A stretch of 45,906 bases of DNA from JAABPW01 sp037132275 (lineage in GTDB: Bacteria; Verrucomicrobiota; Kiritimatiellia; CAIKKV01; CAITUY01). Below, one piece after another: positions 8,292 to 16,837 of the stretch. The position numbers and the translations under genes were made by a program. The first letter of the stretch is position 1; each line of letters begins with the position of its first letter. The stretch spans positions 1-45,906 of the forward strand of contig JBAXPK010000018.1 of NCBI GenBank assembly GCA_037132275.1, in the 5' to 3' direction. Under the pieces are notes generated by a model. It saw only the letters and a list, made by a program, of their open reading frames with translations, ran no database searches and was not told the DNA's origin.

Positions 8292-9344
8292 TCACCCGTC
8301 ACGCTTCACACTCTCCCCGACTCCCTCTGTCAGCATCCCCGTCAGACTCACGGTCGCCGCCATAACGACCGGCCCCAGGATCAGCCCAATGAATCCAAAT
8401 GCGGCAAGCCCGCCCAGGATACTCAGGAACATCAGCAAGCCATTCATGGTCGTCTTGCCTTGCAACAGCAGCGGCCTGAAAATATTATCCAGCATTCCGA
8501 TCACCCCGATCCCGCACCCCAGGAGGATCACGCCCTGAACCCACTGCCCATCCACCATCAGGCTGACGGCAGCCGGCCCCCAGATCAGGGAGGTTCCCAC
8601 CACCGGGATCAGGGCGCAAAAGCCCATGCACAAGCCCCAGAAGACAGGCGCCTTGATTCCCAGGATGGCAAAGATGATGCCACCAACACATCCCTGGGCA
8701 AAGGCGATGACCAGTGTGGCGGTGATCCCGGAGAAGATCAACTCACGCGTTTGCTTGATCAACGTATCCTGCTGTTCTTGTCGGAATGGCAAGAAACTGC
8801 GGATTAGATCCGGAGCCCGTCCGCCATCCCGCAGGAAGAAGAAAAGCGCGAAAAAGGTGATCACCGTCTTGAATACTACGATGGTAACATTCTGAATGAT
8901 GCCGGCCGCCTGCCCGGCAACGGCGGAGGTCAACGTTCCCGCCCATTCCGTGATCCGCCCTCTCAGTTCACCCAGCGGGGGGAGCGGCACCTGGGTTCCT
9001 ACCCTTGCCCATAAATTCCTGAACTTGTCCTGGTTCTCAACCAGCGCCAGGGTTTTTTGTATCTCCGCCACTACCTGCGAAGCTTGCTCGACAAGGGTAA
9101 TGCCGATCCACACGGCCGGCCCGATGATCAAAACCGCCGCCAGCAGCGTCATCGCGCCAGCCGCCCGGTTGTTCCCCCACCGTGCAGCCAGTTTATTAAA
9201 CAATGGCCACAGGCAAAGCGCCAGTACCCCAGCCCAAGCCAGCGGCATCAGAAAGGGCCGGAGGATCTGAAAGGCGAGAAACCCCAGCAACAGGACATAC
9301 GCATAGAACAGCAGGATGGATAATCGTTCATGTTCCGTCTTCAT
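8292..9344 (-). CDS. AI-2E family transporter (PerM/YdiK-like membrane protein)
   Basis: A 350-residue polytopic membrane protein. Hydrophobic helices occur at the N-terminus (ILLFYAYVLLLGFLAFQIL, MPLAWAGVLALCLWPL), near residue 65, and as a cluster from about 195 on, with GLCMGFCALIPVVGTSLIW and the late GLAAFGFIGLILGPVVMA segment that marks this family. Members are variously linked to efflux of small molecules or ions; the substrate cannot be told. I use the ATG at 9344 rather than the TTG at 9380 because it gives a normal membrane N-terminus; no clear ribosome site is seen for either. It follows the sulfite reductase gene by 60 bases on the same strand. Confidence 0.82.
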   Translation of the reverse strand: MKTEHERLSILLFYAYVLLLGFLAFQILRPFLMPLAWAGVLALCLWPLFNKLAARWGNNRAAGAMTLLAAVLIIGPAVWIGITLVEQASQVVAEIQKTLALVENQDKFRNLWARVGTQVPLPPLGELRGRITEWAGTLTSAVAGQAAGIIQNVTIVVFKTVITFFALFFFLRDGGRAPDLIRSFLPFRQEQQDTLIKQTRELIFSGITATLVIAFAQGCVGGIIFAILGIKAPVFWGLCMGFCALIPVVGTSLIWGPAAVSLMVDGQWVQGVILLGCGIGVIGMLDNIFRPLLLQGKTTMNGLLMFLSILGGLAAFGFIGLILGPVVMAATVSLTGMLTEGVGESVKRDG

Positions 9345-9404
9345 GCGGCCCAGTGTAGGGAAAGCCAGCCACGCGGTCAACGCGACGCTACGGTAAACAA
9401 ACGA

Positions 9405-11063
9405 TCACTGCCAGTCACTATAGAAATCGGGATTCGTCTCGTGGGATGGTATTGCTTGATGCGCCTTCATCAGGGCGTCGAAATGTGGCGCCCCTTGACG
9501 TTCCACGTAGGCTAAAAAGGGTTCATGAGACTTATGATTCGCCAGGTAGTCACGCAGTAACGCCACCAGCACGTCAGGAATGGCACGGGCGGGAATCGTT
9601 CCGACTGATTTGGAAAACACCGCGCCAACTTCCTTGTCCCCGCCGCCAAGCATCACTTTATAGGCGGGCAGGGAATGGCCTTCATGCCTCATCAACGCCC
9701 CGCACAAACCGATGGCGGCCAGCGGGTGCTGGCCGCAGGCATTGGGACAACCACTGGCGTGGATCATGAGACCGTCCAGGGTGTTCCTGAGTCCTGCCTC
9801 CTGAATCGCAGTGGCACTGGCTTTTGCCACCCCTCGCGACCAGCATAACCCTAACCGGCACGTCGTCGCCCCGGTACAGGACACAAAGTGCTCCAACACA
9901 GCCGGGGCCGTAACCTTCGTCGATAGAGTTTGCAGTGCCTCCGCGAGGGCTGACAGTTTTCCCGCCGGCACGGATCGCAAAATCAGGTTCTGCTCGCGCG
10001 TGGCGCGAAGCCCCGCCTCGCCGCTGAACCGTTCGGCCATTCCCGCCAACGCCTCAAGATCGGCTGCCGGCAAAACCCCCAGCGGCACATGCAGGGGAAC
10101 GCTCACCTGTCCCGTCTGATGCTGGCGCACCACCGGCAATCCGCAGCTTGTCGGCGATGACGCCTCCACGCGGGGCGGCTCAAAAACCGACGGGGCACGA
10201 ATGGTGACGGAACACTTGCAAGTTTGAACCGCATCGGCGCGGACTGCGGCCAGTTCGGCGTCGAAATTCTCGCTGAACGCCGCCACACCGATCCGCTCGA
10301 CGGCGAACCGTAATCGGGCACGCGCCCGGTTGGCCCGGTCGCCCAGCCGGTCAAACAACCGTCGCACCGTCTCGGCCACCCGGATGATCTCGGTGGCCGG
10401 GATCCATTCCCGCAACGCATCGGCCGGTCGCGAATGGGCGCCCATCCCGCCGCCGGTGTACACCTTGAACCCCGGAACCGAGTCACGCACCTCGGCCACG
10501 CAGCCCAGATCCGTGGCCCGCGCGAACGCGCAATCCGCCCGGCACCCGCTGACGGCGATCTTGTATTTCCGCGGCAGCGTATAACTTCCCGCCAGGGAGA
10601 GCAGGTAGTCCGTAATGGCCTGGGCATGGGGCGTCACATCAAACACCTCCGATGGGCACACTCCGGCATAGGGGCACGTCACCACGGTTCGCACCGTATT
10701 CCCGCCGCCGCCCTTGCTGAGCAACCCGCTCTGCCTGAGCCGGCGCATCACCTCCGGGGTATCGCCGATGCGTAGCCCGTGAAATTGAATGTTCTGGCGC
10801 GTGGTGACGTGGAGTCCGCCATCGGCGTAGCGTCGGCTAAGCTCGGCCAAGGTTCGGGCTTGAGTGGCCGTCAGCACCCCGCCCGTAAGCCGCACCCTGA
10901 GCATAAAGGTTCCGCTCGCGCGTTGCTCATACACCCCGCGTAACGAAGCCAATCCCTTGAAAGCGGTCGCCGGAATACTGCCAGCGATGAACTGCGCCAC
11001 ATCACTCGCGTACGCTTCAATATCCTGCGCAAAATCAACCCGATTGTTATCTGAACTCGTCAT
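9405..11063 (-). CDS. Assimilatory sulfite reductase, siroheme/4Fe-4S hemoprotein
   Basis: A 552-residue nitrite/sulfite reductase. The substrate-side motif TTRQNIQFHGL sits at 87-97. The siroheme-cluster ligands are in CX5C (C396, C402) and CX3C (C439, C443, in GCPNACGQ). Two ferredoxin-like half domains are repeated, as in the family (N-terminal GTFMLRVRL and later VSVPLHVPLGVL). It would reduce sulfite to sulfide with six electrons. As the last gene in a cysH-cysD-cysN operon, sulfite rather than nitrite is the natural substrate. No flavoprotein subunit (cysJ) is seen nearby, so ferredoxin is the probable donor; that is inference. The ATG at 11063 follows the DUF2061 stop by 3 bases. Confidence 0.88.
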   Translation of the reverse strand: MTSSDNNRVDFAQDIEAYASDVAQFIAGSIPATAFKGLASLRGVYEQRASGTFMLRVRLTGGVLTATQARTLAELSRRYADGGLHVTTRQNIQFHGLRIGDTPEVMRRLRQSGLLSKGGGGNTVRTVVTCPYAGVCPSEVFDVTPHAQAITDYLLSLAGSYTLPRKYKIAVSGCRADCAFARATDLGCVAEVRDSVPGFKVYTGGGMGAHSRPADALREWIPATEIIRVAETVRRLFDRLGDRANRARARLRFAVERIGVAAFSENFDAELAAVRADAVQTCKCSVTIRAPSVFEPPRVEASSPTSCGLPVVRQHQTGQVSVPLHVPLGVLPAADLEALAGMAERFSGEAGLRATREQNLILRSVPAGKLSALAEALQTLSTKVTAPAVLEHFVSCTGATTCRLGLCWSRGVAKASATAIQEAGLRNTLDGLMIHASGCPNACGQHPLAAIGLCGALMRHEGHSLPAYKVMLGGGDKEVGAVFSKSVGTIPARAIPDVLVALLRDYLANHKSHEPFLAYVERQGAPHFDALMKAHQAIPSHETNPDFYSDWQ

Positions 11064-11066
11064 ATT

Positions 11067-11303
11067 TTAAATTCCGCCGCCTTCGTTGAGGTTCACCTCA
11101 TAGGGGATACGGCCCCATTTAACCCGATGCCAACACCGCTCGTGCCCGTAAAACACGCCTATCTTGATCGCCGAATCCAGGAGTCCCATGCTTAGCCCCA
11201 ACTTGAACGAACCGGTAAAGGCCCATCCTAACAGCGCCGTAATGATGGTGCCAATCACCCGGTACGAAAGGGATTTGACAATACTCCGTTTGTGCGTATC
11301 CAT
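11067..11303 (-). CDS. DUF2061 small membrane protein
   Basis: A 78-residue protein with two predicted transmembrane helices (about 15-33 and 35-50) and a conserved-looking tail ERCWHRVKWGRIPYE. The pattern, beginning KRSIVKSLSYRVIGTIITALL, is that of DUF2061. These proteins are often encoded in sulfate-assimilation operons next to cysN, as here, but their role is unknown. AGGA lies 8-9 bases before the ATG. Spacing to its neighbours is 20 and 3 bases, so it is part of the operon. Confidence 0.82.
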   Translation of the reverse strand: MDTHKRSIVKSLSYRVIGTIITALLGWAFTGSFKLGLSMGLLDSAIKIGVFYGHERCWHRVKWGRIPYEVNLNEGGGI

Positions 11304-11322
11304 TGAAAAATCCTTCTTACCC

Positions 11323-13131
11323 TTAAATGCAGTATTCTAAAATCACCTGCTTGCGTTTCAGCGCCTCGCACACGGCATCCACGCCGGCGGCCACGGCGTC
11401 AGTATCGGAGATTCTCACGCCGGCGCGCGCCCCGTTATCGCCCGTGTTGCCCACCTGCACAAACAGGATTTCGTTCGGCTGGTTAAGCTGTTCCAACGCA
11501 CGCAAGTCGCTCTCATCCGCGCCGGTCACCGCCGTCACCACGATTTGACCCGAGTCGGTCATAATGCGGGCCAGTTCACCTAAACGACGGATATGCTCAT
11601 CGCGGATATCCTGTGCGCGGGCCAGGTCGGCATCCAAGCCGCGCAACATGTTCGCCCAGCGCAGGCAGTACGTTTTGAACCCGCTGCGGAACAGACGCTG
11701 CTCCAGCGCCGCCGCCACGAGATCCAGGCGCGCGCCGTCGTTACCGGTGAACACCACGAGTTTGGAGCCATGCCCATAGGCCTGGTTTCGCTCCGCAGTG
11801 CTGATGGCGCTCGGCGTCCAACGGAACTCACGCTCACGCACATGCTCGCCCAAAACCGAGGTTTTCTCATGCAGGGATTCCAGGATAATACCGGCGGCGG
11901 CAATTTCAAAATTATCCACCACCACAAACCGTCCCGTGTCACGCACGGCATCGATCCGGTCAAACGCAATCGGCCGCACGGTCTCCAACACGCACTCGGC
12001 CACATCATGACGATCCACCTGCTGCTTGTTCGCCTCGGTGGTCAACTCCGATGCATCCAGAACATGGATTACGTTCACCAGATTCACAGACACCCGGGCC
12101 GCTCCCAGCTTAAGCTTGTAGGTTTTCTGCTGGATCATCGGGGCTTTCCCCATCCAGAAGAGATTCACCCGGAAGCGGGTGCCCACCTCGGGTGCGAGAT
12201 CCGCCAGCCGGGTCATCAACTCGCCCGGCTTGAGATAGAGTTCGCAATCCAGGGTAAACCCGGTGGCCTCGCCCGCCACGGCTATTTCTTGAGGCGGCCG
12301 GTTGAACGCCTCAATGGAGGCGATCCGCGCCCTCTTTCCGGAAGGCTGAAAGATGACCTCATCCCCGCGATGCACGGTCCCGGCCCGGAGCGTCCCGGCA
12401 ATAATCCGGCGATCATCACCGCTCGCCGTGAATTTATAAATGTCCTGTACCGGAAACCTGAGCGGACCATTTGTCCCGGACTGTTCGTTCTCAAACGCAT
12501 CCAACTGACCCAGAACTGAGGGGCCGTCATACCAGTTCATTTCCGGGGCACGCGCCGTCATATTGGCGCCAGACATCGCGCTGATCGGGATGAAACTGAC
12601 CGGACGGATATTGAGCCGTTTCAGAAATTCAGTGTACTCCTTCTTGACTTCCTCGAATCCCGACTGGCTGTACCCGATCAGGTCCATCTTATTAACGAGA
12701 ACGGAAATCTGACGCAGCCCCAGCATGGAGGCGATGTAGCCGTGGCGCTTGGAGTTTTCCTTGATCCCCTCATGGGCATCAATCACCAGAAACGCGGCCT
12801 CCGCCTTGGCCGCCCCGGTAATCATGTTGCGCAGGAACTCCACATGCCCAGGCGCATCAAACACCAGGTACCGTCGTTTGGCGGTTTTAAAAAAGCATCG
12901 CGCGGCATCGATGGTGATTCCCTGATCCCGCTCATCCTTCAGCGCATCCAGAAGAAAGGCATATTCAAACGGTTTAGAGGTGCGTTTGCATAACTCTTTC
13001 ACCTGGTCCAGTTTGCCTTCCGGCAAGGCGCCGGTATCGGCGAGAAGCCGGCCGATAACGGTGCTTTTTCCGTGATCCACATGTCCCAGAATCACAAGAC
13101 TCAGGGATTCTAAATTGTCTGACTTTGTCAT
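11323..13131 (-). CDS. cysN: Sulfate adenylyltransferase large subunit with degenerate APS-kinase tail
   Basis: A 602-residue GTPase subunit of ATP sulfurylase (sulfate + ATP to APS). The EF-Tu-like GTPase part has GHVDHGKS (16-23), DAPGH (92-96) and NKMD (147-150), followed by two beta-barrel domains. From about residue 455 a further domain follows that aligns in order with CysC APS kinase, as in bifunctional CysNC proteins. Its P-loop is destroyed: TGNDGARLD (462-470) stands where GLSGSGKST is expected, and the LDGDN motif and FISP motif are also lost. So this domain probably cannot bind ATP. The start at 13131 (ATG, MTKSDNLESL) is preferred over an upstream start at 13230 that would overlap cysD. 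Works with CysD, whose gene lies 10 bases upstream. Confidence 0.92.
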   Translation of the reverse strand: MTKSDNLESLSLVILGHVDHGKSTVIGRLLADTGALPEGKLDQVKELCKRTSKPFEYAFLLDALKDERDQGITIDAARCFFKTAKRRYLVFDAPGHVEFLRNMITGAAKAEAAFLVIDAHEGIKENSKRHGYIASMLGLRQISVLVNKMDLIGYSQSGFEEVKKEYTEFLKRLNIRPVSFIPISAMSGANMTARAPEMNWYDGPSVLGQLDAFENEQSGTNGPLRFPVQDIYKFTASGDDRRIIAGTLRAGTVHRGDEVIFQPSGKRARIASIEAFNRPPQEIAVAGEATGFTLDCELYLKPGELMTRLADLAPEVGTRFRVNLFWMGKAPMIQQKTYKLKLGAARVSVNLVNVIHVLDASELTTEANKQQVDRHDVAECVLETVRPIAFDRIDAVRDTGRFVVVDNFEIAAAGIILESLHEKTSVLGEHVREREFRWTPSAISTAERNQAYGHGSKLVVFTGNDGARLDLVAAALEQRLFRSGFKTYCLRWANMLRGLDADLARAQDIRDEHIRRLGELARIMTDSGQIVVTAVTGADESDLRALEQLNQPNEILFVQVGNTGDNGARAGVRISDTDAVAAGVDAVCEALKRKQVILEYCI

Positions 13132-13141
13132 AATTCTTTTC

Positions 13142-14023
13142 TCACATGTATCCATCGCGCCGCAAGGTTTCGAGCCCGCCGCCATCTTCCTTGTCCTGCT
13201 CCCGCCCCGATCGTTCGGCGATGTTGGCAAACTTTCCGGTCTTCAGTTCCACGATGATGTCCCTCACATTGACCGCCTTGGAATCCACCGGCTTCGTGCA
13301 GGGATAGCAGCCCAGTGACCGGTAGCGCTTGCCTGTTCCTTGATCGAAGTAAAGCGGGGTCACGGGAATATTCTCCGCCGCGATGTATTCCCAGATATCC
13401 AGCTCCGTCCAGTCGAGCAGGGGATGAATCCGGACATGCGTGCCAGGCGCGAAGTCGGTCTTGTATTGGTTCCACAACTCCGGCGGCTGATCAGCTACAT
13501 CCCAGTCGTTCGCCTTGTCACGCGGCGAAAAAGTGCGCTCTTTGGATCGGCTCCCCTCCTCATCCGCCCTGACCCCGACAATCACGCCGGTAAACGCTTC
13601 TGATCCGGTATCCACGGCATACCGCCCCAGCTGGTGATCAAATCGTAAGCGGGGCCACTCACCCGAAAGCGTGTGCTTCAGTGCTTCGCTCTTCAACCGT
13701 TTGCAACATTCAATCCGGTTAATCGCCCCATCGGGATAGGTTATCTTGGCGGCCAGGGCTTCCTTGTTCTGCCCCACCAGCATATTCAGGCCCCACTCCT
13801 TCACCAGCTGGTCGCGGTAGGTGATCATCTCGGGGATCTTGTGGGAGGTGTCAATATGCATCAGCGGGATCGGCACATGCCCGAAAAAGGCTTTCCGAGC
13901 GAGCCATAAAAGCACAGTGCTGTCTTTCCCGATCGACCACAGCATGACGAGACCCTTGAATTCACGGTAGGCCTCACGCAAAATATGCACACTCTGTGCT
14001 TCGAGTCTTTCCAAATGGTTCAT
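13142..14023 (-). CDS. cysD: Sulfate adenylyltransferase small subunit
   Basis: A 293-residue PP-loop ATP pyrophosphatase that forms APS together with CysN. The PP-loop appears as SIGKDSTVLLWL near residue 30. Family segments PLMHIDTSHKIPEM, SRSKERTFSPRD and RSLGCYPCTKPV are all present, and the protein ends with the usual RRDGYM. Length is within the normal 290-305 range. It lies between cysH and cysN in the operon. Unambiguous. Confidence 0.95.
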   Translation of the reverse strand: MNHLERLEAQSVHILREAYREFKGLVMLWSIGKDSTVLLWLARKAFFGHVPIPLMHIDTSHKIPEMITYRDQLVKEWGLNMLVGQNKEALAAKITYPDGAINRIECCKRLKSEALKHTLSGEWPRLRFDHQLGRYAVDTGSEAFTGVIVGVRADEEGSRSKERTFSPRDKANDWDVADQPPELWNQYKTDFAPGTHVRIHPLLDWTELDIWEYIAAENIPVTPLYFDQGTGKRYRSLGCYPCTKPVDSKAVNVRDIIVELKTGKFANIAERSGREQDKEDGGGLETLRRDGYM

Positions 14024-14038
14024 TGTTTCACTCCCTGA

Positions 14039-14773
14039 TTATCGCCCATGCAAGCCACATTCCTTATGCTCCGGATCCTCCCACCACCACCGGCCTGAGC
14101 GCAATGGCTGGCCGGGTTCCACGGCCCGGGTGCAAGGGGCGCACCCAATGGATGGATAACCGGCTTCCGTCAGACAATGAATTGGAAGCCGGTGTTTCTG
14201 GATATACGACTCCATGTCCTGCGTCGTCCAACTCGCCAGGGGATTGATCTTCAAGATGCCCCCATGCGCCCCATCCTCTTCCACTACCTTCAGATCCGCA
14301 CGCGTCTCGCCATCTTCACTCCGCAACCCGGTAATCCAGGCCTTTAATCCGGCCAGTGCCCGGTTCAGAGGCTCCACCTTGCGGATTCCGCAACATTCCT
14401 TTCGGGCCGCAAGACTTTCGCGAAACGAATATAGGCCTTTTCCGCGTTCAAGCGCCTCAACCGCATCATGCTGCGGGAAATACCACTCAATGTGGACCTT
14501 GAGCCGGGTTCTCACCGCTTCGGCAAACGCATAGGTCTCCTCCGGCAACCGGCCGGTATCCAGGGAAAAGATACGAACATCCGGCCGGATCACACTCGCC
14601 ATATGCAGCAGAACCGCATCCTGAAAACTGGCGGCGATCGCCACATGCGGATGAAAACGGTCCAGCGCCCAGCGGAGAATGGTTTCCGGCGATTGGGATT
14701 CTAAACACTCTAAATCCAAATTATACCCCGATTCCCTCGAACAATACCGTCGAAAGATACCGCTCCCCGGCAT
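14039..14773 (-). CDS. cysH: Phosphoadenylyl/adenylyl-sulfate reductase, iron-sulfur (APS) type
   Basis: A reductase of up to 244 residues that turns APS (or PAPS) into sulfite. The two cysteine pairs that bind a 4Fe-4S cluster in APS reductases are both there: C127-C128 in KECCGIRK and C211/C214 in GCAPC. The catalytic cysteine is C239 in KECGLH. PAPS-only enzymes such as E. coli CysH lack the cluster pairs, so APS is the expected substrate. This agrees with the lack of a working APS kinase domain in the neighbouring CysN. The ATG at 14773 overlaps cysK by 53 bases; a TTG at 14719, just after the cysK stop, is an equally possible start and would remove 18 residues of no recognisable family content. 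Confidence 0.9.
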   Translation of the reverse strand: MPGSGIFRRYCSRESGYNLDLECLESQSPETILRWALDRFHPHVAIAASFQDAVLLHMASVIRPDVRIFSLDTGRLPEETYAFAEAVRTRLKVHIEWYFPQHDAVEALERGKGLYSFRESLAARKECCGIRKVEPLNRALAGLKAWITGLRSEDGETRADLKVVEEDGAHGGILKINPLASWTTQDMESYIQKHRLPIHCLTEAGYPSIGCAPCTRAVEPGQPLRSGRWWWEDPEHKECGLHGR

Positions 14774-15680
14774 CCGGGAGCACCACTACAATGGTTTTTC
14801 CGGCGAATTCATCCTGTTGTGCAAGGCGAACGGCAACGGCGGCCGCGGCACCGCAAGAGATTCCCACCAGCAGCCCTTCCTCCTTCGCCAGGCGCCGGGC
14901 AAAAGCAACCGCCTCCGCGCTATCCACCTGCTCCACACGGTCCACCAGCGAGAGATCCAGGGTATCGGGAATGAAGCCCGCCCCGATGCCCTGAATCTTA
15001 TGCGGACCTGGCTTCAGTTCCTGTCCGAGCCGTTTCTGGGTAATCACGGGGCTTTCTTTCGGTTCAACCGCCACCGACAGGATCTGTTTTCCACGCGTCT
15101 TTTTGATGTAGCGGGAAACTCCTGTGATCGTTCCGCCCGTGCCCACGCCCGACACCAGGACGTCAATGGCGCCATCGGTATCTTCCCAGATTTCCGGACC
15201 GGTCGTCTTTTCGTGAATCTCCGGATTGGCCGGATTCTTGAATTGCTGCGGAAGAAAATACCGGCCGGGTTCGGCGGCGGCGATTTCCTCCGCGCGCTTG
15301 ATGGCCCCCTTCATGCCTTCAGCGCCCGGCGTCAGAATCAGGGTGGCGCCAAAGGCGGCCAGCACCCGACGGCGCTCAATGCTCATCGTCTCGGGCATGG
15401 TCAGCGTCAGTTTATAACCACGGGCGGCGGCGACATAGCCCAGCGCAATACCGGTATTGCCGCTGGTGGGCTCGATAATCTCCACGCCTGGCTTCAACAA
15501 ACCGCGTTTTTCGGCATCCCAAATCATGGCGGCCCCGATCCGGCATTTGACCGAATAGGACGGGTTGCGTCCTTCGATCTTCGCCAGCACCGTCGCCTTG
15601 GCGCCCTTCGTTACATGGTTCAGTTTGACCAGCGGCGTATGGCCGATGGATTGCGAATTATCTGCGTATATCTTGCTCAT
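14721..15680 (-). CDS. cysK: Cysteine synthase A (O-acetylserine sulfhydrylase)
   Basis: A 319-residue PLP enzyme that joins sulfide to O-acetylserine. The PLP lysine is K45 in PSYSVKCR, the phosphate-binding loop is in TSGNTG near 73-78, and GTGGTITG near 176 is the second cofactor loop. The length and the order of motifs are those of CysK/CysM. PSYSVKCR is close to the CysK form. AGGAG lies 7 bases before the ATG. It receives the sulfide made by the sulfite reductase encoded at the operon's end. No serine acetyltransferase gene is in the window. Confidence 0.93.
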   Translation of the reverse strand: MSKIYADNSQSIGHTPLVKLNHVTKGAKATVLAKIEGRNPSYSVKCRIGAAMIWDAEKRGLLKPGVEIIEPTSGNTGIALGYVAAARGYKLTLTMPETMSIERRRVLAAFGATLILTPGAEGMKGAIKRAEEIAAAEPGRYFLPQQFKNPANPEIHEKTTGPEIWEDTDGAIDVLVSGVGTGGTITGVSRYIKKTRGKQILSVAVEPKESPVITQKRLGQELKPGPHKIQGIGAGFIPDTLDLSLVDRVEQVDSAEAVAFARRLAKEEGLLVGISCGAAAAVAVRLAQQDEFAGKTIVVVLPDAGERYLSTVLFEGIGV

Positions 15681-15700
15681 GATTTTCTCCTGTTGTTATC

Positions 15701-16837
15701 TTATTTCCCCAATGCGGCTTCCATGTCCGCCATCAAATCTTCCGGCGCTTCCAACCCGACGGATAGCCGAACCAGGCTGTCCGAGATCCCCCGCGCCAGA
15801 CGCTCCGCCTTCGGCATGGCCGCATGCGACATCGTAGCCGGATAGGACAAAATACTCTCCACCCCACCCAGACTGACGGCCATCAGCGGCAATTTCACGC
15901 GCTTCAAAAGATTCAAAGCCGTCGCCACCTCGTGGAGTTCAAACGAAAGCACCGCGCCAGCTCCTGAGGCTTGCGCCTGATGCGTGTCATGCCCCGGATG
16001 TTGCTCCAAGCCCGGATAATAGACCCGCTTCACCTCAGGCCGCGTGAGCAACCATTGCGCAATCAACCCCGCCGAGCGTTGCTGGGCATCCATGCGAACC
16101 CCGAGCGTCTTGATGCCGCGCAAGACAAGCCACGAATCCTGGGGGCCCAGAATGGCGCCGAAGGTGTTTTGAATAGCCTTCAGCCGGTGTCCCAGAGCCT
16201 CGTCGCGGGTGACCGCCAGTCCAGCGATAAGATCGCTGTGGCCACCCAGGAATTTTGTTGCGCTATGCACTACAATATCGAACCCGAGTTCGAGGGGCCG
16301 CTGATAATAGGGCGTCATGAACGTGTTATCGGTAATCGCCAAAAGGTTGTGATTCCGGGCGATATCCACCATGGCACGCAGGTCGGTGATGGACAGTAAA
16401 GGATTGGCGGGGGTTTCGACGAACAGCGCGCGCGTGGCGGGGGTAATGGCGTTCTCGACACTCGCCGCGTCGGTGCTGTCGGCAAAGGTCGCCTCCAGCT
16501 TCCATTGCTTAAACAGCGTGGTTAAGACGCGGTACGTGCCGCCATAAATATCCCGCCCCACCACCAGATGGTCGCCGGGCGAAAAGAGCATGAGCGCTGA
16601 AGATGTGGCCGCCATTCCTGAGGCAAACGCGAGTCCGCGGGCGCCGCCCTCCAGCGTGGCAATCGCCTGCTCCAGCGCTTCACGGGTGGGATTCCCGCTG
16701 CGGGCGTAATCGTATTGCCCCAAATGCTCCGGATCCTGCTGGGCAAATGTGGAGGCCTGATAAATGGGAATGCTGGACGCCCCTGTATACGGATCCCGGT
16801 CTTTGCCCGAATGAATCAAACGGGTTTGAAGCTTCAT
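15701..16837 (-). CDS. Cys/Met-metabolism PLP enzyme (cystathionine beta/gamma-lyase or O-acyl-homoserine sulfhydrylase type)
   Basis: A 378-residue member of the cystathionine synthase/lyase family. The PLP lysine is in SATKFLGGHSD; other family blocks are YARSGNPTREALE, FASGMAA and ETPANPLLSITDL. It begins with a run like MccB/MetC-type lyases (KLQTRLIHSG, then PIYQASTF), so a lyase in transsulfuration is likely, yet the family cannot be split reliably by eye. The start codon overlaps the stop of the upstream paralogue as ATGA and has a strong AGGAGGT site. It is followed 20 bases later by cysK. Confidence 0.88.
   Translation of the reverse strand: MKLQTRLIHSGKDRDPYTGASSIPIYQASTFAQQDPEHLGQYDYARSGNPTREALEQAIATLEGGARGLAFASGMAATSSALMLFSPGDHLVVGRDIYGGTYRVLTTLFKQWKLEATFADSTDAASVENAITPATRALFVETPANPLLSITDLRAMVDIARNHNLLAITDNTFMTPYYQRPLELGFDIVVHSATKFLGGHSDLIAGLAVTRDEALGHRLKAIQNTFGAILGPQDSWLVLRGIKTLGVRMDAQQRSAGLIAQWLLTRPEVKRVYYPGLEQHPGHDTHQAQASGAGAVLSFELHEVATALNLLKRVKLPLMAVSLGGVESILSYPATMSHAAMPKAERLARGISDSLVRLSVGLEAPEDLMADMEAALGK

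Noticed and set aside
9355..9391. GTAGGG...GCTAC segment resembling a fourth palindromic repeat
   Set aside because: Only the left end and a short CGCG stem agree; the right end and core do not match. Possibly a decayed copy, not listed.
13132..13230. Upstream start of cysN at 13230
   Set aside because: It would overlap cysD by 89 bases and add residues without family likeness; the ATG at 13131 begins just before the GTPase domain.
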